Assembly: GCA_016929635.1 (NCBI GenBank)
Contig: JAFGIL010000056.1
Location: forward strand, 1 to 64,000
DNA: 64,000 nt
From: Endomicrobiales bacterium
GTDB taxonomy: Bacteria; Elusimicrobiota; Endomicrobiia; Endomicrobiales; JAFGIL01
Direction of reading: 5' to 3'
Positions 8,862 to 16,699 of this stretch are shown here, piece by piece. The notes below the pieces were generated by a model. The model had not been told where the DNA came from. It made no database searches and worked only from the letters and a program-made list of their open reading frames with translations. Position 1 is the first letter of the stretch, and each line of letters starts with the position of its first letter. The position numbers and the translations under genes were made by a program.

Positions 8862-10292
8862 CTATGCTGACTCTTCTTTTTTATATACGGGTAAAGTAAA
8901 CTTAAATGTCGCACCTTTGCCTAAATCACTTTCCACCCAGACTTTACCATTATGCAACTTTACAATCTCGGCTACTATTGTAAGACCTAGGCCGGTACCT
9001 TTAGGTTTTTTCATGCCCCCATCCTTAACTTGATAAAATCTGTCAAAAACTTTATCTAAAGAATCCGCAGGAATTCCGGGCCCGGTGTCTTTGATCCATC
9101 CTTGAATGAATTGCCCGTTTTCTTCCAGTTTTGCCCCTACAGCTATCTCTCCGCCTTCCGGGGTAAATTTCAGGGCATTCCCTATGAGATTGGTTACTAT
9201 TTGTTTTACTCTCTCGGGATCTGCGTTTATATTTGGTAGGATTTTTTCAACTTGATTTACTATCTTTTTCTTCTGTTGTTGTGCCAAGGAATCAAACAAT
9301 GACACTATTTCCTCGGCAAGTTCATAAAAATTAATTGAAGTCCTTCTTAATTCAAAACTGCCTGCTTTTATTTTTGCTATATCAAGAATGTTATTAATGA
9401 AATTCGTCAGCCTTACAGTTGCATCCTTTATTATTTTTAAACTTTTCTCCTGTTTCTCACGGGGCATATTCCTGTTGAAACCTTCTATAAGAAAATCACA
9501 ATATCCGTCAATTGCCGCAAGAGGCGATCTTAATTCATGCGAAACGCTGGAAACAAAACTGTCCTTCAGTTCGTCCAATTCCTTTAACTTTTGAGCCATT
9601 TCATTAAATGTTTTACCCAAACTACCGAGTTCATCCTTAGTTCTTATGCTGACTTTGCTGTCGAGGTTGCCGCTGCCAATCTCATTTGCAGCTTTTGCCA
9701 GGGCTTTAATCGGTTTGTTCAAATAATATGCAATTATACTTGCCAGAATCACTCCGCCTAGTAAAGATAAAATCGCAACTTCCAATACTCTTTTTCCTAA
9801 AGTTACAACGCCTTTTTTAATTTCAGATTCCAAAAAGCTCTGCGAAAAACCTGCTTTAATCGTCCCTCGGTATTCACCGCTTATAAACATAGGAGTAGAA
9901 AACTCCCGTATCTTTTCGTTCTTAGGTGATAAGAAATCCCGTACAGAAGGTTTTTCTTCCCTGTATATGTGGGCCCGGAAGTGGTCTTCATGGCCTTCAT
10001 CTCGTGTGCTTATTAGGATTATTTGGGCAGGAGAGATATATCCAGAATATACTATTGCAGGATTGTGTGTTTTAATGATTGATCTTATCGTATTCAAAAT
10101 CTGAATCTCATCATTAACAACAAGGGCTTCCTTGCAGGTATAGGTAAAATCCTTATATATATTTTGACGACTACCTTCCAGCTGTTTAAGGAGAAGTCTT
10201 CTTTGAGTTATGAATATACTAAAAGAAATTCCTAAAATGACCAGAAGTATCAAAAAAGATATGTATATAGTAAACTTTGTGCGTAAGCTCAT
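8862..10292 (-). CDS. Membrane sensor histidine kinase (HAMP, HisKA, HATPase)
   Basis: The product is 476 residues. A TM helix lies at ~9-30, a periplasmic sensor region at ~31-165, a second TM at ~168-190, then a HAMP domain (~190-243). The dimerisation/phosphoacceptor helix has SVSHELRSPLAAI. The ATPase domain has NLIGNALKFTPEGG, DTGPGIP and GTGLGLTI, so all kinase boxes are intact. It begins MSLR, as does the kinase at 18388. It is the nearest kinase to the regulators at 5960-8743 and is probably their partner. A 15-bp perfect hairpin lies just upstream of its start (10305-10346). Confidence 0.93.
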   Translation of the reverse strand: MSLRTKFTIYISFLILLVILGISFSIFITQRRLLLKQLEGSRQNIYKDFTYTCKEALVVNDEIQILNTIRSIIKTHNPAIVYSGYISPAQIILISTRDEGHEDHFRAHIYREEKPSVRDFLSPKNEKIREFSTPMFISGEYRGTIKAGFSQSFLESEIKKGVVTLGKRVLEVAILSLLGGVILASIIAYYLNKPIKALAKAANEIGSGNLDSKVSIRTKDELGSLGKTFNEMAQKLKELDELKDSFVSSVSHELRSPLAAIDGYCDFLIEGFNRNMPREKQEKSLKIIKDATVRLTNFINNILDIAKIKAGSFELRRTSINFYELAEEIVSLFDSLAQQQKKKIVNQVEKILPNINADPERVKQIVTNLIGNALKFTPEGGEIAVGAKLEENGQFIQGWIKDTGPGIPADSLDKVFDRFYQVKDGGMKKPKGTGLGLTIVAEIVKLHNGKVWVESDLGKGATFKFTLPVYKKEESA

Positions 10293-10304
10293 CCTTAATT
10301 GATA

Positions 10305-10346
10305 TTAACCTCTCCTGTACTTAAAATAAATTACAGGAGAGGTTAA
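10305..10346 (-). promoter_or_regulatory. Perfect 15-bp hairpin in the leader of the histidine kinase gene
   Basis: Arms at 10305-10319 and 10332-10346 are perfect inverted copies (TTAACCTCTCCTGTA and its complement) around a 12-base loop. In the minus-strand transcript the 3' arm contains AGGAGAGG, the only good Shine-Dalgarno-like sequence upstream of the kinase ATG (10292), about 16 bases away. No T-run follows, so it is not a clear terminator. It may mask ribosome binding or protect a processed end. Confidence 0.55.
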
Positions 10347-10400
10347 AGATAATAATTATTGATTTTTTGGCTTATTTTGAATAATTTCGTAAATAAAAAA

Positions 10401-10691
10401 CTAAATATGTTCTTTTGAGCCTAAATCAACTGATACGCCACCCATTTTTCCTGCTACCAAGTTATACAACCATGAAATAATAATAATTCCAAAAACCATT
10501 ATAATTGTATAAAGAAGCACAAAAATTATCCAAGCTAGAAGTCTTGCTCCAATGGTTAAATCACGAGCAACGTCTGTTGGAAAAAGGAAAAATGTAAATA
10601 ATCCAATAATTGTACCCAAAATTGCAAATACAATAGGGATTATTTTAAATAAAGAACCAACGCTGATTTTTTTCAATTCATAAGTTGCCAT
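10401..10691 (-). CDS. Small two-helix membrane protein (DUF3566-like)
   Basis: The product is 96 residues with two hydrophobic segments (~17-38 and ~50-78) and a C-terminal YNLVAGKMGGVSVDL motif of the kind seen in DUF3566-type small membrane proteins. Its molecular role is unknown. A strong ribosome binding site (AAGGAGGATAGAAA) precedes the ATG and a promoter lies at 10831-10859, so it probably starts the transcript that may continue into the kinase. Confidence 0.75.
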   Translation of the reverse strand: MATYELKKISVGSLFKIIPIVFAILGTIIGLFTFFLFPTDVARDLTIGARLLAWIIFVLLYTIIMVFGIIIISWLYNLVAGKMGGVSVDLGSKEHI

Positions 10692-10830
10692 TTTCTATCC
10701 TCCTTAAAAATTACTGACGCTAACTTACATTTTTTCACTACAAAGACAGCTTGATTTACTCTTTTAGTTTAGCAACACCTCCTTTCTTTGTTTTTTATTA
10801 AAAATTGAACAATATTGCAGACTTATTTCA

Positions 10831-10859
10831 ATTATAGCAAACAATTGTTTTAATTTCAA
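10831..10859 (-). promoter_or_regulatory. Sigma-70-type promoter upstream of small membrane protein
   Basis: On the minus strand TTGAAA (10854-10859), a 17-base spacer, then TATAAT (10831-10836). The leader to the ATG at 10691 is about 130 bases and includes an extra AAAGGAGGT at about 10776-10784 that is followed by no plausible open frame. Confidence 0.6.
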
Positions 10860-10912
10860 GTGATTTTTCAATCAATTTGGTTACTTCTATACTTCACGCT
10901 ATATTAAAGACC

Positions 10913-10985
10913 TGGCTGAGGTAGGATTTGAACCTACGACCAACGGCTTATGAGTCCGCTGCTCTACCATCTGAGCTACTCAGCC
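10913..10985 (-). tRNA. tRNA with CAU anticodon (elongator Met or Ile2)
   Basis: The minus strand folds as a full cloverleaf: a 7-bp acceptor stem GGCTGAG/CTCAGCC, D arm GCTC...GAGC, anticodon loop CTCATAA, and T arm with GGTTCAAATCC. The discriminator base is A and no CCA is encoded. The anticodon stem has an A.G mismatch next to the loop (positions 31/39). CAU can be read by Met or, if modified by TilS, by isoleucine at AUA; I cannot decide which. Confidence 0.93.
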
Positions 10986-11024
10986 TTACTATTTCAAAAC
11001 AGCTTGATTTCCTTTATAATTTTA

Positions 11025-11522
11025 TCAGCTAACCGTTCCTAATTCAATAATCTCCACATCTTTATCGGGTATTGATAAAATTGCAACTGAGCCTTCACCT
11101 TTTAGCCATGCCCCGCACTCACCAGGATTAATAATTAAAGTTTTACCTACATACTTTTTGTCAATTTTATGGGTATGGCCGTAAACAATAACATCATACT
11201 TTTGACTGAGGGATAATGCTTCAAGATGTATTGGTTCATGTATTAACAAAATCTTCTGCCCTTCTATATCCGTTTCATAAAATCTTTCGTGAATTTCACC
11301 CCATCCCTCGATGCTTTTCCTCCAGTGATTTTTCTCACCGTCATTGTTGCCAAAAACAGCTATCATTTTCATCCTGAGCTTGCTGAATTCTCTTGCACAA
11401 ATAGGCGAAATTAAATCTCCTGCATGCAACACCAGAGAAACGTTTCTGTCATTAAAGATATCCACTGCCTTTCTTATAAAAGGCATGTTTTCATGTGTAT
11501 CTGATATTAAACCGATCAACAT
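11025..11522 (-). CDS. yfcE: YfcE/MJ0936-family metallophosphodiesterase
   Basis: The product is 165 residues, the usual length of the family. Metal-ligand motifs are all present in order: GLISDTHEN at the N-terminus, HAGDLIS, FGNND, IHEP, YGHTH and NPGE. The enzyme hydrolyses phosphodiesters with two bound metals; its natural substrate is not known. The start abuts an intergenic repeat (11524-11598) and has no ribosome binding site. Confidence 0.92.
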   Translation of the reverse strand: MLIGLISDTHENMPFIRKAVDIFNDRNVSLVLHAGDLISPICAREFSKLRMKMIAVFGNNDGEKNHWRKSIEGWGEIHERFYETDIEGQKILLIHEPIHLEALSLSQKYDVIVYGHTHKIDKKYVGKTLIINPGECGAWLKGEGSVAILSIPDKDVEIIELGTVS

Positions 11523-11523
11523 A

Positions 11524-11598
11524 TTCGTATCTAGTATCTGTTATTTCGTATCTCGAAAATATTTTACACGAAATACGCTTCACGAGATACGAAATACC
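11524..11598. repeat. Intergenic inverted-repeat element, word CGAGATACGAAATA (copy 1)
   Basis: The whole gap between nifU and yfcE is made of reiterations of CGTATCTCG / CGAGATACG and TTTCGTATCT-like words in both orientations, forming an imperfect palindrome. A related copy is at 12651-12729: both contain CTAGTATCT or AGATACTAGATACGA and GAAGCGTAT or its complement. Confidence 0.7.
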
Positions 11599-11601
11599 GT
11601 T

Positions 11602-11823
11602 TTATACTGCCTCTACTTTTTTTACTTCCGGTACTTCCTGTTTAATTATTCGGGTTACTCCGCTCTGCAAAGTCATTGCTGACATCGGGCAGCTTCCGCA
11701 GGCTCCTTTGAGCCTGACTTTAACAACTCCGTCACTGGTTACTTCCACTAAATCAATGTCGCCGCCGTCTGCCTGCAGATGCGGTCTTATCTTTTGTATT
11801 GCTTTCTCCACTCTTTCTCTCAC
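11602..11823 (-). CDS. nifU: NifU-like C-terminal-domain Fe-S scaffold protein
   Basis: The product is 73 residues when started at the GTG at 11823, chosen because GGGAGG lies 5-6 bases upstream; an upstream TTG at 11868 has no such support. It consists only of the NifU C-terminal domain: RPHLQADGGDIDLVEV, then the cluster-binding CGSCPMS, and ends at the normal point. It carries or transfers a [4Fe-4S] cluster to target proteins. No nifS/iscU gene is adjacent. Confidence 0.92.
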   Translation of the reverse strand: MRERVEKAIQKIRPHLQADGGDIDLVEVTSDGVVKVRLKGACGSCPMSAMTLQSGVTRIIKQEVPEVKKVEAV

Positions 11824-11894
11824 GAATTCCTCCCGTAATATCCCCCTGAAATCCTGATGCTGCGGCAAAAGATAGGTTTTTTATAAGCTTAAAA

Positions 11895-12260
11895 TTATTC
11901 TCCTAAAATCTCTTCCACTTTAACCAACAATTCACTGGTATCAAAGGGTTTGCTTAAGAACAACTTAACCTGCTGGAATTTTTCGAATAAAGTCTTTGCT
12001 GCGGGCAATGCGGTTATTATAATTACAGGAATATTTCTTGTTTGTTCCTGTTGAGAAAACTGCAGCTGAAGAGAATAACCGTCAATACCCGGCAAGAGAA
12101 CGTCCAGAATCAGAAGGTCCGGTTTTTCCTTCTGAATGAGCTCTGGTATCTGAGCGCCATGAGTAACGCTAACGACATCATAATTTGCCGATTTCAGCGC
12201 AATCTCCAATAAATCAATTATCTCTTGCTCATCATCAGCTATTAAAATTTTTTTAGCCAT
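11895..12260 (-). CDS. Single-domain response regulator
   Basis: The product is 121 residues from the ATG at 12260 (GGAGAAGAATA upstream); the frame extends further back but into ybgC. It is one receiver domain with ADDEQ, phosphoacceptor Asp in LILDVLLPG, Thr in IITAL and Lys in LSKPF, and no output domain. The start overlaps the end of ybgC by 8 bases, so they are translated together. Its kinase is not evident nearby. Confidence 0.9.
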   Translation of the reverse strand: MAKKILIADDEQEIIDLLEIALKSANYDVVSVTHGAQIPELIQKEKPDLLILDVLLPGIDGYSLQLQFSQQEQTRNIPVIIITALPAAKTLFEKFQQVKLFLSKPFDTSELLVKVEEILGE

Positions 12261-12648
12261 TATTCTTCTCCAAAATATGTTTAATTTCCCCCGGCATCCT
12301 GATAGGTTTAAAGTTTTTATCAACAAAAGGATGCTTAGTGTACCCTTTCACGATAATCCTATCCTGAGATACTATCTCATAGTCAAATTCAATGCTGGCA
12401 AAACCCAGCTTTTTTACTTTTGTTTTAACGTTTATTATATCGTCATACCTAGCAGGAGAAACATACTCGCAGTTGCTTTCAGACACAGGTAAAAAAATAC
12501 CTTTTGTCTCCAAATCCTTATACTGCAAACCTTTTTCCCTAAGCCACTCGGTTCGCCCTCGTTCAAAGTAAATCAGATAATTTGCGTAATAAACCATTCC
12601 CATCTGGTCTGTATCAGCATAGGGAATTCTTATTTGTATTTCATTCAT
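12253..12648 (-). CDS. ybgC: YbgC/FadM-type hotdog acyl-CoA thioesterase
   Basis: The product is 131 residues. The diagnostic hotdog motif YADTDQMGMVYYANYLIYFE lies at ~10-29, with the catalytic Asp, followed by RTEWLR and the PARYDD strand region. It hydrolyses acyl-CoA or acyl-ACP thioesters; in many diderms YbgC works with the Tol-Pal system, but no tol gene is in this window. The ATG abuts an intergenic repeat (12651-12729) and has only a weak ribosome binding site. Confidence 0.9.
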   Translation of the reverse strand: MNEIQIRIPYADTDQMGMVYYANYLIYFERGRTEWLREKGLQYKDLETKGIFLPVSESNCEYVSPARYDDIINVKTKVKKLGFASIEFDYEIVSQDRIIVKGYTKHPFVDKNFKPIRMPGEIKHILEKNNG

Positions 12649-12650
12649 CT

Positions 12651-12729
12651 TCTCGTATCTCGCATTTCGTGAAGCGTATCTCGAAGTGACTGCTTTTTAC
12701 GAGATACTAGATACGAGATACTCTTCACG
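12651..12729. repeat. Intergenic inverted-repeat element, word CGAGATACGAAATA (copy 2)
   Basis: It fills the gap between pfp and ybgC with CGTATCTCG, TTTCGTGAAGCGTATCTCG and ACGAGATACTAGATACGAGA words, an imperfect palindrome related to copy 1 at 11524-11598. It reaches to within a few bases of the ybgC ATG and the pfp stop. Confidence 0.7.
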
Positions 12730-12732
12730 TTG

Positions 12733-13773
12733 TTATTTAAAGAACGTTTCCATTAACTTCATCCAATCGGAAGTAACAACTTTCAGTTCACCCGTAGCTT
12801 CTTCCAACGGGACAGGAACTATATCCATGCCTCTTTGGGCTACCATTTTGCCGAAATTTCCCTCATTCACCAGTTCTGCTGCTTTATATCCTACTCTTGT
12901 ACCAAGTATTCTGTCAAATAATGTAGGGGGCCCGCCTCGCTGCATGTGTCCTATAACGGCTGACCTTGTCTCGATGCTTGTTTTTTTCTCAATTACGTCG
13001 CATAGCTGCTGGGCAATGCCCCGTTTTCTCAAAATCATATGGCCAAACTCATCCAACTCCTCTTTACCCGCATCTGCACCTGGAAGTTTTACTCCTTCTG
13101 AGATAACAACCAGTGCAACCTTATCCCGCTCATGGACTTTCCTTAAATGCTGGCACATCTTTTCAACGTCCTGCTCGCTTACTTTCTGTTCAGGAAGCAA
13201 CGTCCAATCCGATGCTGCTGCAATTCCCGTAAAAAGCGCTACCCATCCTGCATGGCGTCCCATAACTTCTAAGACCATAATTCTTCTATGGCTTTTCCCG
13301 GTATCTTTAAGCCTTCCCGCGGCATCTACCGCAATTGTAACCGAAGTATCAAAACCAAAAGTGTAGTCAGTTGCCGAAAGGTCGTTATCCATCGTTTTCG
13401 GCACGCCAACAACATTAACCTTGTGTTCCTTATACAGCTTTGTGGCTACCCCGAGAGTGTCTTCCCCACCGAGCGCTACCAAAGCATCAAGTTTCAATTT
13501 TTTTATATTATCCAGGCATTTCTGGACTCCGCCTTCTTTTTTATAAGGATTTGTTCTTGATGTCCCCAATATAGTCCCGCCTTTACTGATGATCTCTTTT
13601 ACATCATCAACACTAAGAGGCATGGTTATACCTTCAACCAAACCTTTCCATCCTTCTACCAACCCAACGAACTCAAATCCGAATTCCTGTCCTTTCATAA
13701 CACAGCCGCGTATTGCGGGATTCAGTCCCGGACAGTCCCCTCCTCCTGTTAAAATACCAACTCTCTTTGCCAT
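12733..13773 (-). CDS. pfp: Phosphofructokinase with PPi-dependent residue signature
   Basis: The product is 346 residues, from the ATG at 13773 with AAAGGAG 9 bases upstream (a TTG two codons earlier is less well placed). The nucleotide-binding start is GILTGGGDCPGLN. The donor-site residues are GGEDT and PKTMDND: Asp and Lys at the positions equal to Gly104 and Gly124 of E. coli PfkA, the pattern of pyrophosphate-dependent enzymes. VMGRHAGW and HMQRGG complete the substrate site. It interconverts fructose 6-phosphate and fructose 1,6-bisphosphate, probably reversibly with PPi. It forms an apparent operon with accA and fba. Confidence 0.92.
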   Translation of the reverse strand: MAKRVGILTGGGDCPGLNPAIRGCVMKGQEFGFEFVGLVEGWKGLVEGITMPLSVDDVKEIISKGGTILGTSRTNPYKKEGGVQKCLDNIKKLKLDALVALGGEDTLGVATKLYKEHKVNVVGVPKTMDNDLSATDYTFGFDTSVTIAVDAAGRLKDTGKSHRRIMVLEVMGRHAGWVALFTGIAAASDWTLLPEQKVSEQDVEKMCQHLRKVHERDKVALVVISEGVKLPGADAGKEELDEFGHMILRKRGIAQQLCDVIEKKTSIETRSAVIGHMQRGGPPTLFDRILGTRVGYKAAELVNEGNFGKMVAQRGMDIVPVPLEEATGELKVVTSDWMKLMETFFK

Positions 13774-13833
13774 GTCCAAATACTCCTTTCTAAATATCTA
13801 ACCAAGGTAACCCTTGAGGTTACACATATGGTT

Positions 13834-14835
13834 TTAAGCATTAACTTTACTGTACTCCTTTATCATGTCTTGCAGTGTTTTAGGTGCATAATCACCCGCA
13901 TGCCCCGCTGTCCCGAAATCATTCATTTTTGAAGCAATAAGGTCAGCCAGGACAATTCTTGCCGGACCAAGATAATCTCTCGGGTCAAACTTTTCCGGTT
14001 TTTCGGCAAATACACGCCTTATCTCAGCGGTTACCGCCAGTCTTCCGTCCGTATCCACATTAATCTTTGACACACCCAGCTTAATAGCTTTCTTAAGATG
14101 TTCCATGGGTACGCCTGTAGCTCCCGGCATCTTCCCGCCATACTTGTTTACTCTATCAATTAATTCCTGCGGGACCGATGATGCTCCATGAAGCACTATA
14201 GGTATATCGATTAACGCACGAATCTTTTCAAGTACATCAAAAGCAAGTTTTTTATCACCTTTGAATTTGTATGCTCCGTGTGAAGTACCAATCGCAATAG
14301 CAAGCGCATCAACACCTGTTTCGCCAACAAATTTCTTTGCTTCATCAGGATCAGTAATATGAACTGAGCCTGAGCCGACACCGTCCTCAATCCCTCCCAG
14401 TCTTCCTATTTCGGCTTCGACTGTCACGCCCAGTTTGTGGGCATATTCTACCACGGACTTTGTAACATCAACATTATACTTATAATCGGAGGGTGTTTTT
14501 CCGTCTTCTTTTAAAGAACCGTCAATCATAACAGAAGTAAAACCCAGGCTTATTGCCTTTTTTGCGGACTCCAGGCTGTTTCCGTGGTCAAGATGCATGG
14601 CAATAGGAATGTCAGGATTTTCCTCTGCTGCTGCCAGCATTAGATGTTTTAAATACGTAAAATTACTATATTTCAACGCACCTCTGCTTGCCTGAATAAT
14701 AACCGGGGACTTTGTTTTCTGGGCAGCAGCCATTATTGCCTGTATCTGCTCCATGTTGTTTACGTTGTAGGCACCAACGCCATACCCTTTTTTCCTTGCT
14801 TCTTCCAAAATTTGCTTCATTGGAACTAACGCCAT
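13834..14835 (-). CDS. fba: Class II fructose-bisphosphate aldolase
   Basis: The product is 333 residues. The ATG at 14835 has AGGAGG 6 bases upstream. Motifs: GYGVGAYNVNN near the N-terminus, the catalytic and zinc region HLDHG, SVMIDGS, and later zinc or phosphate-site residues in GTSHGAYKF and VLHGASS. It cleaves fructose 1,6-bisphosphate to glyceraldehyde 3-phosphate and dihydroxyacetone phosphate. It lies directly upstream of pfp in the transcription order, so consecutive glycolytic or gluconeogenic steps are encoded together. Confidence 0.95.
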   Translation of the reverse strand: MALVPMKQILEEARKKGYGVGAYNVNNMEQIQAIMAAAQKTKSPVIIQASRGALKYSNFTYLKHLMLAAAEENPDIPIAMHLDHGNSLESAKKAISLGFTSVMIDGSLKEDGKTPSDYKYNVDVTKSVVEYAHKLGVTVEAEIGRLGGIEDGVGSGSVHITDPDEAKKFVGETGVDALAIAIGTSHGAYKFKGDKKLAFDVLEKIRALIDIPIVLHGASSVPQELIDRVNKYGGKMPGATGVPMEHLKKAIKLGVSKINVDTDGRLAVTAEIRRVFAEKPEKFDPRDYLGPARIVLADLIASKMNDFGTAGHAGDYAPKTLQDMIKEYSKVNA

Positions 14836-14862
14836 TTGCAACCTCCTGTCTATATTGTAATT

Positions 14863-15879
14863 TTATACTACCTTGTTTTTCCTTCTGTCAGTCTTTGAAA
14901 TGCTTCTTCTTTCTGATCCGGATCTTCTTTCTTCCGTAAACACTCCTATATTCCTGTATTTCTTGTATCTTTCTTCCTCTAACTGCGATTTAGACATTTT
15001 ATTTAATGCGCTAATATTTTTTGTTAATGAATTTTTGATATTTTTTGCGGTTGATTGTACGTCTCTATGAGCACCTCCCAATGGTTCAGGGATTATCTCA
15101 TCTATTATGCCAAGTTTATACAAATCCTGTGCGGTGATCTTCAGTGCTTCTGATGCTTCGGGTGCCCTGGCAGCATCGCGAAAAAGTATCGCAGCGCATC
15201 CTTCAGGAGTAATTACCGAATAATAGGCGTTTTCGAGCATCAATAACTTGTTTGATACTCCGATACCCAAAGCCCCTCCGGAACCGCCTTCCCCTATTAT
15301 GACGCTGACAACAGGAATTTTAAGTCCTGCCATCTCCCTTAAATTCCTGGCAATAGCTTCCGCCTGGCCTCTTTCTTCTGCACCAATCCCCGGGTATGCT
15401 CCGGGAGTGTCAATAAAAGTTACAACAGGATGATTGAATTTTTCAGCCAGTTTCATTATTCTCAAGGCTTTCCTGTATCCTTCGGGATGCATCATCCCGA
15501 AATTTCTTTCCATATTCTCTTTTATATTTCTGCCTTTCTGCTGCCCAACTATGACTACAGGAATGCTCCCCAGCATCGCCAGACCGCAGACTAAAGCTTT
15601 ATCGTCGCTATAAGCCCTGTCGCCATGCAGCTCAACAAAATCAGTAAAGATTAAACTGATGTAATCTGAGGTATAGGGCCTTTTGGGATGGCGGGCAAGC
15701 TGAACCCTCTGCCACGAACTCAAAGAACCATAGATATCAGTTTTCAGCTTTTCGCATTTCTTTTCAAGAATGCGCACCTCTTCTGATTTATCATTGCCGG
15801 AATTCTTTAATTCAGAAATCCTGTTTTCGATATCTGTTATGGGTTTTTCAAACTCTAAAGCGGTAATTTCATTACTCAT
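14863..15879 (-). CDS. accA: Acetyl-CoA carboxylase carboxyltransferase subunit alpha
   Basis: The product is 338 residues against a usual ~315-320. The N-terminal helical region is followed by [14 protein letters not shown], the acyl-CoA-binding RPYTSDYI region, [11 protein letters not shown] and [12 protein letters not shown], all typical. The last ~25 residues are extra and read [10 protein letters not shown]...DRRK, a basic pattern like that seen at the N-terminus of PilZ-type proteins. accD is not in the window. No ribosome binding site is visible; the start lies just after repeat 15890-15973. It begins an apparent accA-fba-pfp operon. Confidence 0.95.
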   Translation of the reverse strand: MSNEITALEFEKPITDIENRISELKNSGNDKSEEVRILEKKCEKLKTDIYGSLSSWQRVQLARHPKRPYTSDYISLIFTDFVELHGDRAYSDDKALVCGLAMLGSIPVVIVGQQKGRNIKENMERNFGMMHPEGYRKALRIMKLAEKFNHPVVTFIDTPGAYPGIGAEERGQAEAIARNLREMAGLKIPVVSVIIGEGGSGGALGIGVSNKLLMLENAYYSVITPEGCAAILFRDAARAPEASEALKITAQDLYKLGIIDEIIPEPLGGAHRDVQSTAKNIKNSLTKNISALNKMSKSQLEEERYKKYRNIGVFTEERRSGSERRSISKTDRRKNKVV

Positions 15880-15889
15880 ATTTTATTAA

Positions 15890-15973
15890 AAGACAGAAGT
15901 TAGAATTCAGAAGTCAGGATACAAAACTTTTTTTTATCCGGCTCCTTTACTCTTTCTTCTGCCCCCTGTCCTT
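15890..15973. repeat. Intergenic inverted-repeat element, word CAGAAGTCAG
   Basis: The left part reads AGACAGAAGTTAGAATTCAG then AAGTCAGG; the right part, CTTTCTTCTGCCCCCTGTCC, is a degenerate inverted copy. It fills the gap between the outer-membrane-like gene at 15980 and accA, and is unlike the CGAGATACG elements. Confidence 0.5.
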
Positions 15974-15979
15974 AAAAAA

Positions 15980-16678
15980 CTAGAATCGCCCTAAATAATT
16001 AATTCGAACTATTCTTTCGGCATCCCTGCCCGCAGCACCGATATCTCTGCCTGCCAAATCAACGCTCAGGTAATCGGCAATAAATATTCTTCCGCCGACG
16101 TTTAACCTGTTTTTTGGCATACAATTTATATTGTCATATTCCATCAACAACTCAAACTTTTCTTCCAGATTAATAGAAGCATTAACAAATCCATAGAGCG
16201 TGTTAGTCTTGAAATCTGCCATGTTTCCGCCAATATTCATCCTGAATCCCGGAAAAAACAGCTCCCTGCCGGCCACTAAGAAAATACCTTTTTCCTTTTG
16301 CGTGAATTCCTCTGCATCATTGTCGTAAAAATAACCCTGCCCGTCATATCCAAGCACCAGTGCGGGCAATTTCATTCCGCCTTCATACAGTTTTATCTTC
16401 AAAGCCAGGGCCGGGGGGCTTACGGAAATATCCTGGGTACCTATCACTTTTTTCATCTCCCATCCGAACCCCAGGTTTATTGTCCTGAAAACACCAAAAT
16501 TAAGCCTTGTTAATACCCCTCCCTCTGAGAATAAGCGAAAATCCAGATTGTAAGCCCCGTAATCAAGTATCCCTGTTGTGGGGCTATCAATAATATACGT
16601 GGACTCTGCATAAATCACGCTACTGAAAAAACAAAAAACCAAGAACCATGGAATAAAAACTAACTTCTTCAATCTCAT
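15980..16678 (-). CDS. Secreted outer-membrane-like protein, function unknown
   Basis: The product is 232 residues with a signal peptide ending FSSVIYA. The rest is rich in alternating hydrophobic strands with Gly and aromatic residues and ends in INYLGRF, a terminal aromatic typical of outer-membrane barrels. I do not recognise the family, although the YjbH-like or porin-like lipid-facing pattern fits a small barrel. AAAGGAA precedes the ATG. It follows the HEAT-repeat gene by 21 bases. Confidence 0.65.
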   Translation of the reverse strand: MRLKKLVFIPWFLVFCFFSSVIYAESTYIIDSPTTGILDYGAYNLDFRLFSEGGVLTRLNFGVFRTINLGFGWEMKKVIGTQDISVSPPALALKIKLYEGGMKLPALVLGYDGQGYFYDNDAEEFTQKEKGIFLVAGRELFFPGFRMNIGGNMADFKTNTLYGFVNASINLEEKFELLMEYDNINCMPKNRLNVGGRIFIADYLSVDLAGRDIGAAGRDAERIVRINYLGRF

Positions 16679-16699
16679 GAGAATTCCTTTAAAAATGAA

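Noticed and set aside
11524..12729. CRISPR-like array from the CGAGATACG repeats
   Set aside because: Only two copies, palindromic, in separate gaps, with no regular spacers or cas genes.
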